Position numbers and translations under genes: made by a program
Notes under the pieces: generated by a model
The model's database searches: none
Seen by the model: the letters and a program-made list of their open reading frames with translations, nothing else
What the model was told of the DNA's origin: nothing
Origin: Coccinella septempunctata
Lineage: Eukaryota; Arthropoda; Insecta; Coleoptera; Coccinellidae
Assembly (NCBI RefSeq): GCF_907165205.1
Contig: NC_058193.1
Location: forward strand, 38,519,021 to 38,583,020
Length of the DNA: 64,000 nucleotides
Direction of reading: 5' to 3'
Shown here: in pieces, positions 51,305 through 61,297 of the stretch
Layout of the letters: the number at the start of each line of letters is the position of its first letter
Position numbering within the stretch: position 1 is the first letter of the stretch

Positions 51305-51500
51305 TTAGCCAAAGAAGATAACCAACATTAACTCTTCTCAAGCAACTGCATATTATGTGTCAATAATTTAATTTTCTTCGATACCAAAAATGAATATATT
51401 TAAAAACTAATCACTTGTACTTCTCATGTGATTAACTAGATGTGGCATCCCTTCAATCAGTTTATATTATCGTTAATTATGTTAACCACATATTTTCGAA
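51305..51500. repeat. Dispersed repeat, copy 2
   Basis: TTTAGCCAAAGAAGATAACC onward matches 24463-24615 in the same orientation with insertions. The shared tail includes CCTTCAATCAGTTTATA and AATTATGTT. Family unidentified. Confidence 0.7.
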
Positions 51501-52140
51501 TCTTTTTTGTCCCAGTAGGGCACCAGTAGTTCAGCCATATCCTTCTCGAAATCAAGGAAAATTTAAAAAATTTGCTGCGCAACGAGAATTCTGTTCATTT
51601 TCAACAATTTTCCCGGAAACATTAATAAATTCCAATTATATAGAGGAACTTTTCTTTCGAAGAAACGGTAACTTCTGGACTCATCTCAAAGTTGTTCTAT
51701 TTCTTCACTCCTCATGTCTCGAACACCCCCGCATCGATCTCTCGAAAATATTAAGATTTTCCCCCGGAAAAAGGATGTTAGAAAACTGCGATATAGACCA
51801 TTTTATCACCCTCTTACCCGACTGAAGTTCATCCCTCGCCTATTTCAGATAAAAGTGCAGAGCAACACTTCCTTCCGATAACGAGTTTTCTATATCGTGA
51901 CCATAACGTGAGAAAGCCATTTTAGCATTCTTTATTCTTCCGATTCTACTTCACGACAAAAGGTCAGGTCGTTTCCAAGACGTTTTCATTACATTCATTT
52001 ATGCTCCATCTCTCTCTCCCGAAGGCCGGATGGACGAAAATGGTGAGATCGATAGGCAGAACGATCGTTCACAAAAATCCGTAGTCAAGTGGTCTGTGGA
52101 ATTCAGATCCACTGCAAACTGAACATTTAAATATCAAACA

Positions 52141-53400
52141 TACGAGGATGTATTGATATCTAGTTAGCCTAAACCAGTTCCATGCATAAAAAAAATATTG
52201 CGTTACCATAGCAACGAACGATAACTCATTAGAAGTGCCAGTGTGAAGTTTGAGGTCGAAAAAGTAAACCAGAGTTGCACCGAAATTGTGAAAATCGAAA
52301 AGTTGGAGTATCGAGCCATCATCAAGCACCTGCATTTAAAAGGGTTAAAAGGTAAGCAGATTTACGAAGATATGCTTAACACCCTTGGTGATCAATGTCC
52401 TTCGTATGCGACCGTGAAAAATTGGACTGCAACTTCAAAAGAGGTAAATTTTCCATTGAAGATGATGACCGATCGGGAAGGCCAGTTTCTGTGTCAGTCC
52501 CCGAAAATATCGATGCAGTTCATGACATGATTTTATCAGAGCGTCGAATTAGGTTAAAACGGATATCTGAAACACTGAATATTTCATACGAACGTGTTCA
52601 TCATATAGTTCACGTCAATTTGGACATGAGAAAAATTGCTGCAAAATGGATCCCCAAATGTTTGAATGTTGACTAAAAGCTTGCAAGGGTAGAAGCATCG
52701 CGTTCGATCTGTGCTCGATTTGAAAACGATGTAGACTTCTTAAACCGAATTGTTACTATAGATGAGACTTGGGTACATTTCTACGATCCAGAAACTAAGC
52801 AACAATCGATGGAATGGCGATACTCTGGTTCTCCAAGACCTAAGCAGTTTCGTGTCCAAAAATCTGCTGGAAAAGTTCTTGCTTCAGTTTTTTGGGATTG
52901 CCATGGAGTAATCATGATTGATTTTTTGGATAAGGGTAGAACAATAACCGGAGATTACTATTCGACATTACTGAACACTCCTCGGGGAAAAATTTAAGAG
53001 AAAGGACGCATAAAACTATCCAAAGGTGTTTTATAGTTGCTGGACAACGCCCCTTCACACAAATCTCATGTTGCCATGCAAAAAATTCGTGATTTAGGGT
53101 TTGAATTACTAGAACACCCCCCTTATTGACCAGATTCGGCTCCATCCGACTATCATCACTTTCCTCAATTGGAAAAAAGGTTAAAAGGACGTAAATTTTC
53201 TTCCAACGAGGAGGTAATAAAAGCTGTAGTGGTCTGGTTTGCAGAACAAGAAGAAAAATTTCTTTTGAAAGGTCTAGAGACGTTGCAGGTTCGCTGTAAT
53301 AAATGTATCCAATTAAGAGGAGAATATGTTGAGTAATGAAATATTTTGACATTGAAATTTTGTTTGGTTCTATAGTAAGCTAAGAATTTCTGTGTTGTCT
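52141..53400 (+). pseudogene. Near full-length mariner element, inactivated
   Basis: TA at 52141-52142 precedes the left terminal repeat CGAGGATGTATTGATATCT. The reading frame starts near 52288, where GTG replaces the expected ATG (then KIEKLEYRAIIKHLHLKG). A one-base deletion near 52437, relative to the 50-kb copy, shifts the frame between KNWTA and FKRGKFS. Stops follow at VD*KLARVEAS (about 52674), GKI*EKGR, KGVL*LLDN and PPY*PDSAP. All three catalytic aspartates are recognisable: DETWVHF, LLDNAPSHKS and PSDYHHFP, with 34 residues between the second and third, diagnostic of mariner. The right end is diverged, so its last base is approximate. Confidence 0.93.
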
Positions 53401-54358
53401 ATAGAGATGATTCCCTGTGGATCTATCATAAATTTTTGGAGAATCTTCCGGGGTTTTTGCGAACTCCTGCTGGAGTTGTTCCATCCGAGAATGCATCCCT
53501 TCGTGTTTTCGCTCGGAGCGACATCAATTAATTAATATGATCACACGTCACGCAGGTCCCCGGTAATTGCCTCTGCCCGACCCAGCTAATTTCTAACATG
53601 CCGTTTTTTTGATAATGCGCCCGACGCGTTCGCCCCCCTGGGAGAGTCCCCTGATTAATTAACGAAAACCCGATTTCATCCCTGCAACATTTCACAAAAA
53701 CCAACGTGGTTTTATCGGAACACGGGAAAATCTCCCTTGTAAATTGGTTATATCGGGGATTTATGCCTAGCTTACTACCAGGGGTCTGGGAAGTGATAAT
53801 GCTTGTGTTCCTTCATCCTGGTAGGCCGGGAGGTATCGGGAGAACATTAGACAAATGACGGTGTAATTCATCATGGGAATACCCCGCCTACCAGTTATTA
53901 CGCTCATAAATAGATAGATGCGGACGGTAGGTTGGTATATATAGAACGTTTCAAAAGAGCCTTTTTGATGAAGGTGAAATAATGAGTGTAGATGTTTTGA
54001 ATTATGACCCTTTCGTGACTATGTCGAAGACATGTTGGTGTAACAATAGGAGGTAGATCTAGGAATACAGGGAGATATTGTGCCTTCTGGCTAACGTCCA
54101 AGCAGTGAGCTTGAAGAATACTGGACTGAAAGAGCAGACAAATAAATTAGATGACTCGGAACTGTCAGATAACTTCGGTCTAAGTGCAGAAATGCAGATT
54201 TACCATGTCAATTGGGAAAGGGCAAGAGATTACTCTTCATTCAGACTGCCAAATCTCATTGTCCCTTAAATTCGAATTGAGGAAAGGGTTGGACCATAAG
54301 GGTTTACGCGACTTCAGCATACGAATGGTTTTTGTGGAATATAGGACATAATTGGAAA
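53401..54358. other. No gene seen
   Basis: Short unrecognised frames. The rightmost 100 bp may be further decayed LINE sequence continuing from 54359. Confidence 0.45.
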
Positions 54359-54590
54359 TCAGTCGTAGAAGGAGTGGAATTTATTCAAAAAATTTATAAC
54401 TGCACTCTGTCTGCGAGTATGGGGCGGTGCAATGTTTGAAGGAACTAGTAACCATTGAATAGGTGAAGATTTAACAATTCCAATTATAATTCTCATAACA
54501 AGATTTCGCTGTGCAATAATTTTTAGCACATGAGTACTATTAACCCAAACGGGGCAACAATATTCAGCAGCCGAAAAAACCAAGACTAGG
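54359..54590 (-). pseudogene. Non-LTR retrotransposon remnant (Jockey-like C-terminal region)
   Basis: Minus-strand translation gives FSAAEYCCPVWVNSTHV, then QRNLVMRIIIGIVKSSPIQWL and LVPSNIAPPHTRRQSA. This matches the conserved post-RT segment of Jockey-type LINEs (YCAPVW.., LN..MR.ITGT..STP..WLP.L.NI.PP..RR). It is only about 75 codons, with no RT motifs. It abuts the 175-bp satellite units at its right end. Confidence 0.8.
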
Positions 54591-55165
54591 GTTTTTTCGA
54601 AGGTCAGCTTTCGAGTCGTTTATCTCTCAATAAAAGTAACCTTAGATAGCAATGTTATACATATTCTGAAAGAGCAACTCTTCTAGTAATAAATCTGAGA
54701 ATTTCATCTATCTCGGCACTACCTTTCGGACTTGAGGAAGTTTCAACTGACCCCCTATTTTTGGGAATTTTTCGATGGTCAACTTTCGAGTAGTTTTTCT
54801 TCCAGAAAAATTATCGTAGATCTGAATGTGATACATATTCTGAAAGAGCAACTCCTCTAGTAACAAATCTGAGAATTTCATCCATTTCAGCACAACCGTT
54901 CGGTCTTGACGAATGTTTAACTGAACCCAACTTTTTGGGAATTTTTCTATGGTCAACTTGCGAGTAGTTTTTCTTCCAGGAAAATTATCGTAGATCTAAA
55001 TGTAATACATATTCTGAAAGACTAACACTTCTAGTGATAAATCTGAGAATTTCATCCATCTCGGCACCACCGTTCGGTCTTGAGGAAGTTTCTCAACTGA
55101 CCCCGTCTTTTTGGGAATTTTTCTATGGTCAACTTTCGAGTAGTTTTTCCTCCAGGAAAACACGA
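54591..55165. repeat. 175-bp satellite array, about 3 units
   Basis: Unit starts (..ATACATATTCTGAAAGA) fall near 54652, 54826 and 55001, period 174-175 bp, with the same blocks as the other arrays. It starts directly at the LINE remnant and ends at TCCAGGAAAACACG. Confidence 0.93.
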
Positions 55166-57442
55166 ACCTGGGTTTTATTTGGGTTTGGAGGCAAACTCCA
55201 CTCGAAAAAGTAATTTCTCAAAATTTCTAAATATGTTAATAGATTATTCTATATGCATCTACAATGAGAAACTTATACCAAGGAAAATGTTCTAGAATAC
55301 CTGCTCCCTTCTATGTTCGAACTTAAAAATTTACCGCCTCTGAATGTACGCCTCGACCGGCTCGTAAGGCGATGAAATTCCTGAATGAACCATAGCAGAG
55401 ACTGTTCCATTAATTCCGAACGAAACCTCCGATCAAATTTCTGGATTCTAAGCTGTACACCTGCAGATTTATGAATTAATAACTGGAATCAACCCTAGGA
55501 GAGAAACTTCAATTTGAATTCCGTATTTATCATCTTCTCCTTTCCGCGTAACGGAGGATGGATTATTCGATGTCTAATCCGTGCCTAGGAGACGTTTCGT
55601 TTCAGTTTCAATCGAGATGAAACTCCTGAAAGTTCGTTATAATTGACGGGTTCGCAGAGGGGTTGGGGACGTTCCAGGGAAGGTTTAGGCGGTATTTGTC
55701 CGACAGTTTAAGAGTTATAGACACCTTAATTCGAAACAAATCGAATCATGGGATATTGTGTTGTTTTTCCAACAATTTGAGATTGAAGTATAAAAAAATA
55801 CTCCACTTTTTCAGAGTTTTCGTGAGACCAATCTGTTCACCCTCTGTTTTTCCGCATTCACATATGTTTTCCTCCAGTTCCGAACTCATGAAATTTCCAT
55901 AGTTTATGGAAATATATTCATGACATGTGACGTCCCCTGCGAGATCCGATTAAAACCCAAATCCGCGCGGTCCATCTGAAAATTTCCAAATAAAGCCCCT
56001 GATTGCATCCATTCACGACAAACATACGTAAGCGTTCATCCCCGATCGTCATCAGGACTCCATTTTTCAACCGGTTCGTTGGAATCGCGGAACGAGATCC
56101 CGAAAGGAACGGGCCTCTAGATAAATACGTCTTCCTCGAGATCACGTGGGAACGACGGAATCGTGACCGTTCGAAAAATATATTTTCATCGGGGGGATTC
56201 ATCATCCATGACTGGATGCGACAGGCGTCTCTCTTATTTACCCCGGTTTCGGGGCAAATCAAATTATTCACCCTGTTTGCGAAGCGGCATATTTTCCCGC
56301 AAAGCGTTTTTCCCGACTGGCGGCTTGCGGTCCCGCGAACGTGGTTCGATGGACCTCCAGCGAACCGAATTGTTGCATACGAACCGTTTCCGCGATTGGA
56401 AATACCCGCATCGCATCTTTGTGATCGGAAGATTGGCATCGGAGGCATTCGGGACGTTTCAAAGAGGCTGTGCGATGGGAGATGTTCAATTCGAGCTGAA
56501 AATTCGAATCCTCGCTGTAACGTGTATATTCTGCGAGGCTTCTTTCAGAGCATTGAAATATCTGTAAACCCACATGCAGTATTCATCAGCAGTGCTACAC
56601 GATGATTATCAAGATCGAACAAAGGAAAACTGAAAGAATCGGAAATTTGAGGAACCATCGAGGCATACCTCGCAGGCTAAGAATGGACCTATGAAGAAGC
56701 CTTTCATTTTGAACATACGAGGTTTGTTCTAATGAATAGGTGACTTTAAATTCCGCGGACTACATATATTGGAGCTTTTGTAGTTGCTGTGTTGTTTCTG
56801 ATTCGACGAGGAACAAGATTTCCGCTTTTTCCTTCGATTTTGAATAGGAATGAGGGGTGTTGCGATAACTCATTTTAAAGATCGTATCGAGTACTATTTG
56901 ACTCTAAAATTTCGCTTCAAAATATCCATAGATGATGAAATGACATCGAAAATAGTGAAAGAGGCCATGTGGAATTTATCTCGAGGATAGTATTCGTATC
57001 CGACACATTTCGAAGGTTAAAAATATTTATGTTGTTGATTTTTTGTCCAAAAAAGAATAAATTGTTTGTCCAAAATAAGAAATAACCACTCTGAGCGAAC
57101 AACAACGGCTTTATAACGAACGACATCATGGAAAAAATGTATCCGTTGCTCAAGTTTTGCAATTGGTTGCCAAATCTGACGCTACTGGTTCAGTCGGAAA
57201 CAAAAAGAGGTTGCAGGGAAGAGACGAAGCGAGGGACGTAGCTGTCCTGGGTCATGTAGCAATGGACCCGACCTTCAGTATTTATGTATCTGCTGTTTCC
57301 CCAACATAAATTCCATCTTTATAAGATACGATTGGTCCAGGAACTGAATGAGGACTGCAGTTCTGTGAAGTGGTCAGTGAATTGATTAAAAGTACCTAAT
57401 CAAAACTATATGTTCGATAACTGCATTTTTCCACCCTCAGTA
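55166..57442. other. No gene seen; CpG-rich block open on both strands
   Basis: About 55900-56610 is CpG-rich and stop-poor, giving a 200-codon frame at 56003-56605 (plus) and a 176-codon frame at 56448-55918 (minus). Neither translation is recognisable, and overlapping frames on both strands are what base composition alone can produce. It may be a regulatory or CpG-island-like block. Confidence 0.4.
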
Positions 57443-58045
57443 CAGGGTGGGCAAAATTCGTTGTCTACTGAGGAGATCTCGAGAACTATAGCAGCTAGAA
57501 GAAAACGGATGACACATTCTCGAGCTCTTTTTTCATGACTAATCCAAATCTAAGAACAGAATCGGCCTATCATTTTCATATTTCGAGTTATAAACAAAAA
57601 TTGAAATTTTGACGATTCCGAAAGGTTCTCATAACTTTTTTGTCTTTAAAGTTACATATCTTAAACTTGAACCTTCTTAGGCACTTTTATACGTGGAATC
57701 TACTGACAAGATGTTTTTCCAATTCAAAAATATCAAAGTTTGCAATGAAAAAAAATGAAAGTTCACCCAATGATTCGAAATGAAAAAATATTTTGAGCTC
57801 ATCAGTGGATTCTACGTGAAAAAGTGCCTGTGAAGGTTCAAGTTTCAGATTTGTATCTTCAAGGACAAAAAAGTTATGAGAACTTTACGAAATTGTCAAA
57901 CTCAAAAACGAAGTATCGTAGGAGGCTGCGGTTTTTACCACTCTTTGTTTCTCCGAAAATGAGCTCGGAAATGTGTCATCCGTTTTCTTCTAGTTGCTCT
58001 AGTTCTTGAGATCCTCTCAGTAGACAACGAATTATGCCCACCCTG
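57443..58045. mobile_element. Palindromic foldback/MITE element with TA target duplication
   Basis: TA at 57441-57442 precedes CAGGGTGGGCAAAATTCG; the right end CGAATTATGCCCACCCTG is followed by TA at 58046-58047. The outer ~90 bp of the two arms match closely, including GTTGTCTACTGAG and AAAACGGATGACACATT. The arms continue pairing inward with lower identity (CTCATAACTTTTTTGTC, AAACTTGAACCTTC, GGCACTTTT) to about 280 bp each, so nearly the whole 603 bp is one palindrome. No transposase frame is present. Confidence 0.93.
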
Positions 58046-58660
58046 TACATGAGATACCAGAAACGGCCAAAATCAAGCAATTCGTGACACTCTATTGTAG
58101 AAACAGCACTAAACCCAGCTCAACACCCAAATTTACCGCCGAAACTCGATACTTTCCAAAGTCACCCCATCAAGAATTACAGGAAGCGATTCAGGTGTAG
58201 ACGTCGGTGTAGTTCTCACATCAATCACCGATACATTGAATCGAAACAGCCCGCTGAGTGAGGGAGTGTTTCAATCGAAATCCGATACGAGCAAAATTTG
58301 GATACCTGCTACGGAGAGAGAGCTGCCGTCGTCTCAGCAGTTTTTGGATCAAATTCGTCGAATTCTGGATTTTATTGAAGTTGCCAACTAGTTTTATTGA
58401 TTCGGATACGATAGGGTGGTGAATTTTGATGCGGGGGGAGGATTTGCTACATTGCGATATTTCCCAAGTTCGAGGCTTTGTCTGGAAGGGTGGAATGGTG
58501 TGAAAATAACATAGAACCAGGAGCCATTCGAGCATTTTGATTCTTTGGCTAGACAATGATACAATCAGATGATTATACTGCCTATAGTCCTAGAGAATAG
58601 ACTCAATCAAACAAACAAAACGAAAGCACTGAAGGGCCACACAAAAAAAGTAATCCAAAT
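58046..58660. other. No gene seen
   Basis: The 111-codon minus frame 58556-58221 is unrecognised. Confidence 0.5.
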
Positions 58661-58664
58661 GTAT

Positions 58665-59340
58665 AATACCGACTTGCAAGTCGAAATTCTGAGTTACAAG
58701 TCGGAATTCTGAAATACAAGTCGGAATTCCGACTTGCAAGTCGGAATTCTGAGTTACAAGTCGGAATTCTGAGATACAAGTCGGAATATCGACTTGCGAG
58801 TTCGGAATTCCGACTTGCAAGTTGGAATTCTGAGTTACAAGTCGGAATTCTGAGATACAAGTCGGAATTTCGACTTGCGAGTCGGAATTCTGAGTTACAA
58901 GTCGGAATTCTGAGATACAAGTCGGAATTCCGACTTGCAAGTCGGAATTCTGAGTTACAAGTCGGAATTCTGAGATACAAGTCGGAATATCGACTTGCGA
59001 GTCGAAATTCCGAGATACAAGTCGGAATTCCGACTTGCAAGTTGGAATTCTGAGTTACAAGTCGGAATTCTGAGATACAAGTCGGAATTTCGACTTGCGA
59101 GTCGGAATTCTGAGTTACAAGTCGGAATTCTGAGATACAAGTCGGAATTCTGAGATACAAGTCGGAATTTCGACTTGCGAGTCGGAATTCTGAGTTACAA
59201 TTCGAAATTCTGAGATACAAGTCGGAATTCTGAGATACAAGTCGGAATTCCGACTTGCAAGTCGGAATTCTGAGTTACAAGTCGGAATTCTGAGATACAA
59301 GTCAGAATTCTGAGATGCAAGTCCAGAATTCTGAGATTCA
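58665..59340. repeat. 20-bp minisatellite array, left arm, about 34 units
   Basis: The unit has three forms, GAGTTACAAGTCGGAATTCT, GAGATACAAGTCGGAATTCT and GACTTGCAAGTCGGAATTCT, often in rotation, which gives a 60-bp higher-order period. The third form contains the perfect 16-bp palindrome CCGACTTGCAAGTCGG. Because 60 bp is 20 codons, a frame can stay open through the array (a 205-codon frame on the minus strand); this is not evidence of a gene. The same unit occurs inverted at 60083-60357. Confidence 0.97.
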
Positions 59341-60082
59341 AGACAGTAGTAGGGCTAGAACTGGTCGAATGCTTTGTTGCATTCGATTTTTGCCGAATCA
59401 TGTGAGCAAAATGCCCTCTGTAGAGCAGTTTTGTCTCATTTACGGCATGTATAGGCACATTTGGATCCTTAACCTACGCCTACCCTATCACTTTTCTTTC
59501 AAAAGTTTTAACGGACGGTATTGATTCTGACAAGCTCACAGAGCTTCTGAGGGGTTCGTCGTAACCTACGGGGAATCAGGATAATATGATAATATAATAA
59601 TATATCTGTAGTATCCATATAGCTCGTAGGGTGACAATAAGTCGATCGCTTCTTCGTGTTTTAACACGATTTCCGAAGGCCTCTCGCTAACAATTTATTA
59701 CTAAGGACTTACGGCCAGTTTCATAATAAAACTTAAAGCCTCTTCAATTTCAAAGCTTTTCTTTAACCCTACCGAAACTGACACTAAACGAAACTTAAAG
59801 TGACTTTGAACTTGATTATGAAACTGGATGTAGGAATTTCGATAAAGTGCTCGAATCACTAAACAGTAAAGAAGGTTTTGAATAGTTCCCAGGAGCATAA
59901 TTCTCGGGAGTACAAAAATACTCCAAGTGCTTTCACAAGCACTGAGCACGAAGCTATGGTGCAACCGAAGAGAAGAATATCATTTCATTCATCCAAAATT
60001 CCTTCAAGAAGCCAAAAACACATTCACGGATCAAATGCAAAAAAACAGAAGTCATTAGACCTATTTTAGCCCTCCTCCTGCC
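59341..60082. other. Spacer between the inverted minisatellite arms
   Basis: A 740-bp segment contains a nested MITE (59713-59829) and no recognisable gene. A 63-codon frame (59878-60069) and others are unrecognised. Confidence 0.6.
59713..59829. mobile_element. Short MITE with CCAGTTTCATAAT ends
   Basis: GGCCAGTTTCATAATAAAAC at the left end and ATTATGAAACTGG at the right are inverted copies, with further pairing of the CTTAAAG stretches inside. At about 115 bp with no coding capacity, it is a typical MITE. The target duplication is unclear. Confidence 0.75.
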
Positions 60083-60357
60083 TTGCATCTCAAAATTCCG
60101 ACTTACAAGTCGGAATTCCGACTTGTATCTCAGAATTCCGAATTGTATCTCAGAATTCCGACTTGTATCTCAGAATTACGACTTGTATCTCAGAATTCCG
60201 ACTTGTATCTCAGAATTCCGACTTGTATCTCAGAATTCCGACTTGTATCTCAGAATTCCGACTTGTATCTCAGAATTCCGACTTGTATATCAGAATTCCG
60301 ACTTGTATCTCAGAATTCCGACTTGTATCTCAGAATTCCGACTTGCATGTCGGAATT
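60083..60357. repeat. 20-bp minisatellite array, right arm, about 13-14 units
   Basis: The unit ACTTGTATCTCAGAATTCCG is the reverse complement of the GAGATACAAGT form in the left arm. This arm is much more uniform (nearly all one form, with single-base variants such as GAATTACG and GTATAT) and shorter than the left arm. The open frames through it are artefacts. Confidence 0.97.
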
Positions 60358-61195
60358 TTTCACTAAATAAGTAAATACAGGGTGTTCTGTTTTCCGTGTA
60401 ACTTAGTATAGTTCTACACTGGTGCCTCGGCGAAATTCTCAACCCTATCCAGGTGGCCAAATCCGAAAAATGCACGATTTATATGCAACTTTGTTAATTA
60501 ACCACGGGTGGCGTTGCCGCAAGACAAATTCATACCGTAACTTATGAAATTCCGCTTTGATGAGAACGTTCATCTCCCGAAACGAGATAATTAACTCCTG
60601 TTTTTTCCAAGCGCGTCCGCGGTGCCTGCTTCGGGGAGTTATGGCGACAAAAATTGGAGGAGCGGGCGTCGCCATTCAATTCATCCTTTCCGCGGATTGT
60701 GGCGATACGGGAGATGGAGGAAGGAGGAAATTAGTCGTACAAACAATCCGCCAAGAGCTGAGGACGCTCGGGGTTCATTATATGTCCGGGGGATGATCGA
60801 ATGTGGTCTGGTTTTCGTCCATTTTGTCGAGTCTTCATCGGGGCTGATCTGAATCACCAATCGAGGTGTTTTATGGTCAAATAAACCGGGAAGTTTGGAC
60901 CTGAATCAATGGAGTGTACAGAGGAGGTGTTCATAAATAAGGCACTCGAAGATCTGCAGTTTAGAATTCGCCAAATCCAGAGTCTGGATGCTCTAGGTAT
61001 AGAAGTGCGGTCGTATCAAGCTGTTCTAGATGTCAGAAGCTTGTCTGATGGCTGGTGGGTCAGATATACTGCGAGTTCTTTTAACAGCCCTGGCTCATAA
61101 GACAGCTCTTGCATATACGATCTAGAAATGCATGTATACCTCTTAACTATAGTAGAGCAAGTCTTTCTGTTTGTAATCAATCAATTTTCGACCTA
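60358..61195. other. No gene seen; one orphan CAGGGTG terminus
   Basis: TACAGGGTGTTCTG at 60376 looks like the left end of a CAGGG-type element, but I find no partner end nearby. Frames at 60445-60852 overlap on both strands and are unrecognised. Confidence 0.45.
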
Positions 61196-61295
61196 CAGGG
61201 TGTTTCAAGAAGTCAACAAGCCCACATCTGAGAGGCCTGGATAACCCTCATTCAACACTACCCTATCTATGGCCAACCACTCGTGAAACACCCTA
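61196..61295. mobile_element. 100-bp MITE with CAGGGTGTTTCA ends
   Basis: TA precedes CAGGGTGTTTCAAG, and TGAAACACCCTA precedes TA at 61296. The inverted ends match over 12 bp apart from the outermost base. It shares its terminus type with 7724-8111 and 57443-58045. Confidence 0.7.
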
Positions 61296-61297
61296 TA

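Noticed and set aside
56003..56605. 200-codon plus-strand frame as a gene
   Set aside because: A 176-codon frame overlaps on the other strand, no domain is recognisable, and CpG-rich composition explains the lack of stops.
58603..59220. 205-codon open frame with a 20-residue repeat, and similar frames at 60083-60374
   Set aside because: The 20-bp unit lacks stops in several frames and three units make exactly 20 codons. Adjacent frames are open too, so this is a repeat artefact.
58665..60357. Regular short repeats suggesting a CRISPR array
   Set aside because: The units are directly adjacent without unique spacers, and the genome is eukaryotic.
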